Of a stretch of 64,000 nucleotides of DNA, positions 24,001 to 31,900 are shown piece by piece. The position numbers and the translations under genes are program-made. The DNA lies in NCBI GenBank assembly GCA_964016985.1, contig OZ024831.1, positions 24,486,706 through 24,550,705 of the forward strand, in the 5' to 3' direction. The notes below the pieces were generated by a model that saw nothing but the letters and a program-made list of their open reading frames with translations, ran no database searches and was not told where the DNA came from. Numbering within the stretch: position 1 is the first letter of the stretch; every line of letters starts with the position of its first letter. This DNA comes from Anodontia alba (Eukaryota; Mollusca; Bivalvia; Lucinida; Lucinidae).

Positions 24001-27000
24001 GCACACTGTATTTTCTTGACCAGTGTATACACTGTCAGCCACTTAACCAGTACACTGTATTTTCTTGACCATTGTATACACTGTCAGCCACTCATCCAGT
24101 ACACTATATTTTCTTGACCATTGTATACACTGTCAGCCACTCATCCAGTACACTGTATTTTCTTGACCAGTGTATACACTGTCAATCACTCATCCAGTAC
24201 ACTGTTTTTTCTTGACCAGTGTATACACTGTCAGCCACTTAACCAGTACACTGTATTTTCTTGACCATTGTATACACTGTCAGCCACTCATCCAGTACAC
24301 TGTATTTTCTTGACCAGTGTATACACTGTCAGCCACTCATCCAGTACACTGTATTTTCTTGACCATTGTATACACTGTCAGCCACTCATCCAGTACACTA
24401 TATTTTCTTGACCAGTGTATACACTGTCAGCCACTCATCCAGTACACTATATTTTTTTGAACAGTGTATACACTGTCAGCCACTCATCCAGTACACTATA
24501 TTTTCTTGACCATTGTATACACTGTCAGCCACTCATCCAGTACACTGTATTTTCTTGACCAGTGTATACACTGTCAGCCACTCATCCAGTAAACTATATT
24601 TTCTTGACCAGTGTATACACTGTCAGCCACTCATCCAGTACACTATATTTTCTTGACCATTGTATACACTGTCAGCCACTCATCCAGTACACTGTATTTT
24701 CTTGACCAGTGTATACACTGTCAGCCACTCATCCAGTACACTATATTTTCTTGACCATTGTATACACTGTCAGCCACTCATCCAGTACACTATATTTTCT
24801 TGACCAGTGTATACACTGTCAGCCACTCATCCAGTACACTGTATTTTCTTGACCAGTGTATACACTGTCAGCCTCTCATCCAGTACACTGTAGACACATA
24901 GACAGAAAATAAATTTGAGTTGTTTGATTTGTATTACAAATATGTGGAGTTTAATCGACTTGATACAGTTGACAGAATTTTCGCCATTTTGTACAAGGGA
25001 GACAATTTGTTTGACCTTGCTATCTTGAACGTCGCCCTTCTATCAATTGGGTATTCTAAAAAGGAAAGAATTTGCTACTACTGGGAGCAATTTTTTTTTC
25101 CATTTAGAGAAGACTCCGTATCAGTAGAGAGCTAACCATTTCTGACAAAGGTGTGTCCCATTGGTGTATTAATTCCCTTTTAGATGTAGGACTGTTTAGG
25201 GTATTTACGGTAACCGTCGCCACCTCTATTCCACCGTGTGCTCATCACTAGCCACCATTTATATAACTTAATAACAAATGCAATAATAAGACTATAGACA
25301 GCCGAAGCTGATTTAGACGTTTTGCAGGAGGAGTTAATTGTTTACCCGTATATGCTTTGTCATATAAGTGGACCTTTTCAAACAGCGTACAGTAAAACCT
25401 GTGTAAGAGAGCCACCTTTGAGACTGACTTTAAATAGTGGTTAATGTGGAAAAAGTTGTCTGTCTGATAAAGGTACATGTCATGTAATTTTGCTAGCAAA
25501 ATTACATTACATGTACCTTTATATGACAACCACCTTTCCACATCAACCGCTAAGGTCAATTTCAAAGGTGGCTGTCTTACACAGGTTTTACTGTACATCA
25601 ATACTGGACACACAGAACGTGAGTAATTGTAAACATATCGTCTAAAGATTCTGCATATACTTATTGGTCAAATCATTACGAAAACACGCCTATTCAAATA
25701 TATAGGAAATTTCACCTCCAAAAAACTGAAAATTTTCAGACAAAAATCTCTGATATTTTTATATATCTGCTTAAAACATAGAGTGTGGGTACTCGTTAGA
25801 ACCGCCTTGGTGAGGCAGTTCTAACGAGTACCACAATCTATGTTCTTGAGCAGAAATAAGGAAAATAATGTATACCCCTGTAAATCCCAGTTTTACTATA
25901 TAAAAGTGGGGTTTAAGGGGGTCAAAATTACATAGGTGTGTTTCCGTGATGGCGAGAGTATGAGGTTTACACAACGTCGCATTTATGTCCATGCAATATC
26001 ATGACATTGCAGCGACTAAAATGCAAGTTTGTATCAACGTTGCTTGCCCGCTGGGACGGTATTCAATATTCAGCCTAAGCAATGTGTAAAAGAATTAATT
26101 ACAAGCTGCCGTTAAAGGCTCAATATTCCTAAAAAATAAACATTTTTTTATCCAAGAAAGGTTTAATAAATTGATACATGGTATTAATCTACCATAAAAT
26201 GTCGTATCTGATGAAATAATTTTAATTGGCAACTTTAATTCAGAAATACGATAAAAAAAAAAAAAAAAATCATTAATTCAAGAACGCGAGACTAACTGAA
26301 ATTGTATATGCTGTCAGGTGCCACATTTTATTTTATTATATCAATTTATTAAACCTTTATTAGAAGAATATGAAGCCTTTAAGTCAAATGAAAATTTATA
26401 AAGATTCGCCTTGGAAAAAATAACATATAAATGAAAAAAAAAAATCCTAGTATCGGTTTTATTGAGACTCTTCATATGACAGCAATATTGTCTGCAGGGC
26501 TGCAAATTCCCTATGAGAACATGGAAGTGGAATTCGATGTATACGATACCAGACCCTAAGTTATACAACTTTTTTCATGCTCAACTCAGCTGAGCATGAA
26601 ATTTCTCTGCTAATAAATATGAAAATGCCAACAATAGTTGGCATTTTCATATTTATTAGCAGAGAAATTTTCGTGCACAGCTATGTTTAGCAAGGAAAAA
26701 TTTGCAATTATTAGTAATTTGTGATTTATTAGCAGGACAAATTTCATGCTCAGCTGAGTTGAGCATGAACAAAGCATGAACCTCGGGGCAAGAATGGGCT
26801 CAGTGATTGTTTCCGAAAAAAGAGTGAGTGGCATAAACCTTTGGTATGCCGTACCGCATGGTCGTCGCTTCCTTTCATTTCGACTATATCCTATTTAAGA
26901 CTGAATAAATTCTCCAACACAATATATTAGAAGAGTCTATTTTCGAATTTAGGTATGTCAGGCTATAAGACATAGATATTCCTAAAGAAAAATGGTTGGA

Positions 27001-27140
27001 CAATTTGCAACCAGTGGAGACCCTGATCAGACGCCGTGTTCTGTGGCGTCTAATCTGGGTCTGCACTGTTTGCCAGTTACCCGTTAAGGGGTCTCCAGTC
27101 GTCTATGGGATATATGTTAAACTGAGTCTACACACACACG

Positions 27141-27218
<78 letters not shown>

Positions 27219-28005
27219 TCGTTCTAACTTCCTTTTCATTTTCATGTTATCACTGTTTGATTTAAGCTCTGTTTTAATTTCTATGTATATATTCATTAGT
27301 ACCAAAATAACCCTAAATATTGGGACACACAAGCCGGAGCAGAACGCGGCGTCTGATCAGGGTCTACACTGTTTGCCACACATATAGCACTATTTTAGAC
27401 ACATCAACACGTAATGAAACATACTTTTTTTCAAATTTTAGGGCAAGTATGGTAAGGAGTTAATGTATCCAAATATTAAAGGTAAATACGGTAATTTAGT
27501 GTTTGTTTATTTTATGTTTTTTTCGTTTGATGATCGCTCTTACCTATAATGGCATTTCTTCTCCACCGTCTGTGCATACTACCTGCAAATACAAAACGTA
27601 TAGAATATTAAGGGGGCGATACACTTTCTTCGGGGACGCAACTCACTCACAATATTCTTGATTGCCCAAGGAAATATATGCACCGTGGGTGCAAGTTATT
27701 TCCCTTTAAAGCAGACGGCTTGTCAGAAGGCGCCTCGTGTGCAGGATCGATACCAGGAATGACAAAAGTGTCTCCCTTGTGAACAATGTCTACGAAAGAC
27801 TTGATAATCTAATAGATTTTCCACTATTTCTTTAAACAATACTGATTTTGCGAGTTCTTGTTCGAGTTAAAAATAGAGGCGTCTTAATGTCTTTCAGAAG
27901 TTCCTTCCTTAACGTGCGTCTAATTTCAATGAGCATCTCTACATACGAGCGCATGTAAAGGGATATATTTTGGAGCAATATATAAATATAGGAGTACGCA
28001 TGAAA

Positions 28006-28051
<46 letters not shown>

Positions 28052-28907
28052 ACCTCCGAAACACGGTCAGAATGACATGAAACGATATCACAGAACAGAA
28101 CTCTAACGATAAACAAAATAAACTATAAAGGGGATCTGCAATAGAAGCATCGCCTTGAAAGGTCAAAATTGTTACAAGGTTTAACCCTTTCAACCCGAAA
28201 GACAAAACAAATACTTTTGCCAACAGTGTAGCTCCATATGAGACCGGTCTCAACCGGGCCTACAATGTTTGAGGTTCCGAATTTCAGTTTAGACCTAATG
28301 TCTTTTTGGACTCAGTGGATATATCCAAATTCAAGAATGGAGTGGAAGAGTCCACTTCAAAAACTCAAGGGTGAAGAGGTTAAAACTGGTTTTTCGAGCG
28401 CTTAACCATCGGCCTTAATTCTGAACCTGTTCCAGCTAAACATTACTTCTCGGTTTCGTCGGGTTTCCATTACTCACAAATGGATCCACACAGAAATAGA
28501 TAAAATGGCTTCTGAACGCAGATTTCAAAGGGCGAAACCTACGTCATACGAAACAGAGAAAAAGACTAAAGATTGCGACCGTCCAAATCGGTAAGTTGCT
28601 GTCGTTTTCCATTTCATTGTTATGACAAAATCCAGGAGAGACTCAGCGTATGTAGCAAGAAACAAGTCATTTGTGATGACAAACTTAATGAATGACCGTA
28701 TTGTCATTGTTAAGAAAACTCGCGAACAACCACTTATTAGGTTATCAAAATATCTCAACTACGATAATACGGTAGTACATCAATTCTGCAAATATAAGTA
28801 CTTTAATCCTTGGTACATACGATGAACTCATTCTATTTTTCGTCAAAACGACAGAGATAAGAAACAAAATAAATAAAAATAAACAAATAAACAACAACAA
28901 AAAAATG

Positions 28908-28939
<32 letters not shown>

Positions 28940-31900
28940 AGCAACAACTAACAGATTCGAATGGGTCCTTTTCTAACATCACGAAAACATGCCTATAAAA
29001 TTTCGACCCCCTTAAACCCCACTTTTGTATAGTAAAACTGGGGTTTACAGGGGATTACATTAGTTTTCTTATTTCTGCTCAAAAACATATATTGTGGGTA
29101 TCCGTTAGAACCGCCTCGACGAGACGGTTCTAACGAGTACCCACAATCTATGTTTTGAGCAGAAATATGAAAAATATCAGAATTTTTTTATCTGAAAATT
29201 TTCATTTTTTGGTGGTAAAATTTTCAGTATATTTGAATAGGAATGTTTCCGTAATGACAATCTACAGTCTTTTTCATTGTTTTGCATGACGTAGATTTGC
29301 TAAAATGTTAATTTGCTTCTACATGAGCCGCATCGTCAGAACACGTAACGTCTGAATGTGCGCCTGATCATTACGAAAAAACACCTATTCAAATATATAG
29401 AAAAATCACCTACAAAAACTGAATATTTTTAGATTAAAAACTCTGATGTTTTTCATATTTCTGCTCAAAACATATATTGTGGGTATTCGTTAGAACGGCG
29501 GTTCTAACGAGTACCCACAATCTATGTTTTTGAACAAAAATAAGAAAAATAATGTATACCCCTGTAAACCCCAGTTTTACTATATAAAATTGGGGTTTAA
29601 GGGGGTCAAAATTATATAGGCATGTTTTCGGGATGATGAAGACTTCAATCCGCCTGCGCATTCCTTATTGTCTGCATGAAGGGATTTTGCATCACTGGCT
29701 ATCCAAAGTGCGCCAAAATTAATATGCTGATCAGACAGCGCAAATGTGCAGATTGGTCTGAATATTCATTCGGCGCACATGTCCGAAAGAACGTTTTCTG
29801 ACGTTGCGGCTAATATAATACCTCACAGATATATAATGTGAACAGAATGAGAATGTACGTCTGCTGTAGGATGAGCATAACTGTGTTGACATGTTTACAT
29901 TGTGTTCATTGTTTTGTTTTTATAGTTCAGTAAATATGGACATAACCGTGGCAAATGTGAGCTGTTTCTACAATTTATATCAACTTATTGAAACAATTAA
30001 TCCTTACATCCCTGAGTTTCTGAAGTGGACTATTTCATCTTTGAATCTGGTCAGAACCATTGTTCCAAATAGGGGTCTCAGTCTAAAATCAAAACAGAAT
30101 TGCAAACAGGGTGGATCCTGATAAGACGGTTCAGACGGCTCAGTTTGAGCTACACTGTTTGTAGGAGACACAGGACTGGAGCTGTTTAAGCAGAATAACA
30201 AAAAAGAAGGCATCCACCTCCGAGCTCAGTCCAACGGCTAGTTTTAACACAACACGTCAGCGACAGATTTCATAAAGTTGATGCCTACAACAAACAGAAG
30301 CCCAAAGAAACTTGACAGCAAACTCCCTAAGTAAACCTAGAGAAGACATAAATCCTGTTCGGAGTAATTTTTGAATCTCCAATAAGATCTTATTTCAACA
30401 ACAAACAGAAGCTCCATAGACACTTGACAGCAAACTCCCTAAATAAACCTAGAGAAGACATTAAATCATGTTCGGAGTAATTTTTGAATCTCCGATGAGA
30501 TCTTACTTTTAACAACAAACAGAAGCTCCAGAGAAACTTGACAACAAACTCCCAAAATAAACCTAGAGAAGACATAAATCCTGTTCGGGGTAATTTTTGA
30601 ATCTCCGATGAGATCTTACTTTTAAGTATCAGTTTAGAAGTTTCATACCGTAAATTGCATAAGAACGGTTTCATCTCAGTACCGACACAAGTACTGAAGT
30701 ACATTAACCAGCACTCATGGATTTAGTAATGGATTAAAGATATAATAGGTGAAATACAATCAGCAAAATATAGGCCCAATGGCTGTATAAACAACAGCAC
30801 ATGATTGGTTACCATTAAACGTGACAAGCAGCCTCCACATCTGCAAAGGCGGCTTTCTCTCTTCATCAATACAATCTATTATTCATTATGCGGCCAAAAT
30901 AGGCTCTGATTGCACGGATGCGCATGTTAATTTGAGGCTTTCGTTTTTTTCACATTTCGTGAAAACTGTGTTGTGGTAGGTCCATCGTGACAATCGTCAT
31001 CACCAACTTGTCGAACCGGCACAGTGGCTCAGTGGTAGAGCGTCCGCTTTGTGACCGGGAGGTTGCGGGTTCGATCCCCGGCCGGGTCATACCAAAGACT
31101 TTAAAAATGGTACTAGCTGCTCTTTCGCTTGGCGCTCAGCATTAAGAAAGTAGAGCTAGAACTGGTCAGCTCAGTGTCAGTATAATGTGACTGGGAGGAA
31201 TATCATGTCAAAGTGTCTGGGGCGTGATATTTCAGTGAGGCAGCACTCTAAAAGTGAGCATTGAGCTCCCTGCCACATCCAGACACCGTCGCGATATGAC
31301 TGAAAAAGGTTGAAAGCGACGTTAAGCCCAAATCAAACAAAAACCAACTTGTCGGCGATATCACGATTAAGATACAATAACGATAGAGCGATGACACAGT
31401 GACGACGGTACGATAGTGGTAGCAAATTAGCACGATGACAACAGCACAATAATACAATTGTGACATTACATCGTGTTATTGCCATCGTACCTTCGTGCAT
31501 CGTATCGTATTATCGATCCATCGATATCGTGTCATTATCACGGGCGTATCGCTCATTACGCACAAAAGGAAAATATTTGTAATAATAAGAGACACACTAG
31601 CATAAAACAATTTACTCTGTTACGTATTATGAGGTCCTCTACAAGGAAATAATTTGTTCCCTCTAGGAGCAAATTATTTTTTAAGAAATAGATCAACTTT
31701 TGCAGTGATTTGTTGAGTAATAAACCACTGTTTGGAGGTCAGTTGTAAAGGAGATCAAATCTCGAGCGCAGAGCGTGAGTGATTTGTCTTCTTACAACTG
31801 ACCGACAAACTCTGATTTATTCATCACGAAAACATGCCTATATAATTTTGACCCCCTTAAACCCCACTTTTATATAGTAAAACTGGGGTTTACACGGGTA

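Noticed and set aside
23526..24893. CRISPR-like array of identical repeats
   Set aside because: There are no unique spacers; the 49-bp units are contiguous, and the context is eukaryotic intronic DNA. It is a minisatellite.
31014..31085. Functional tRNA gene
   Set aside because: A and B boxes are present but the sequence continues into a SINE body with flanking 12-bp target duplications, and a complete cloverleaf with a 3' end is not evident.
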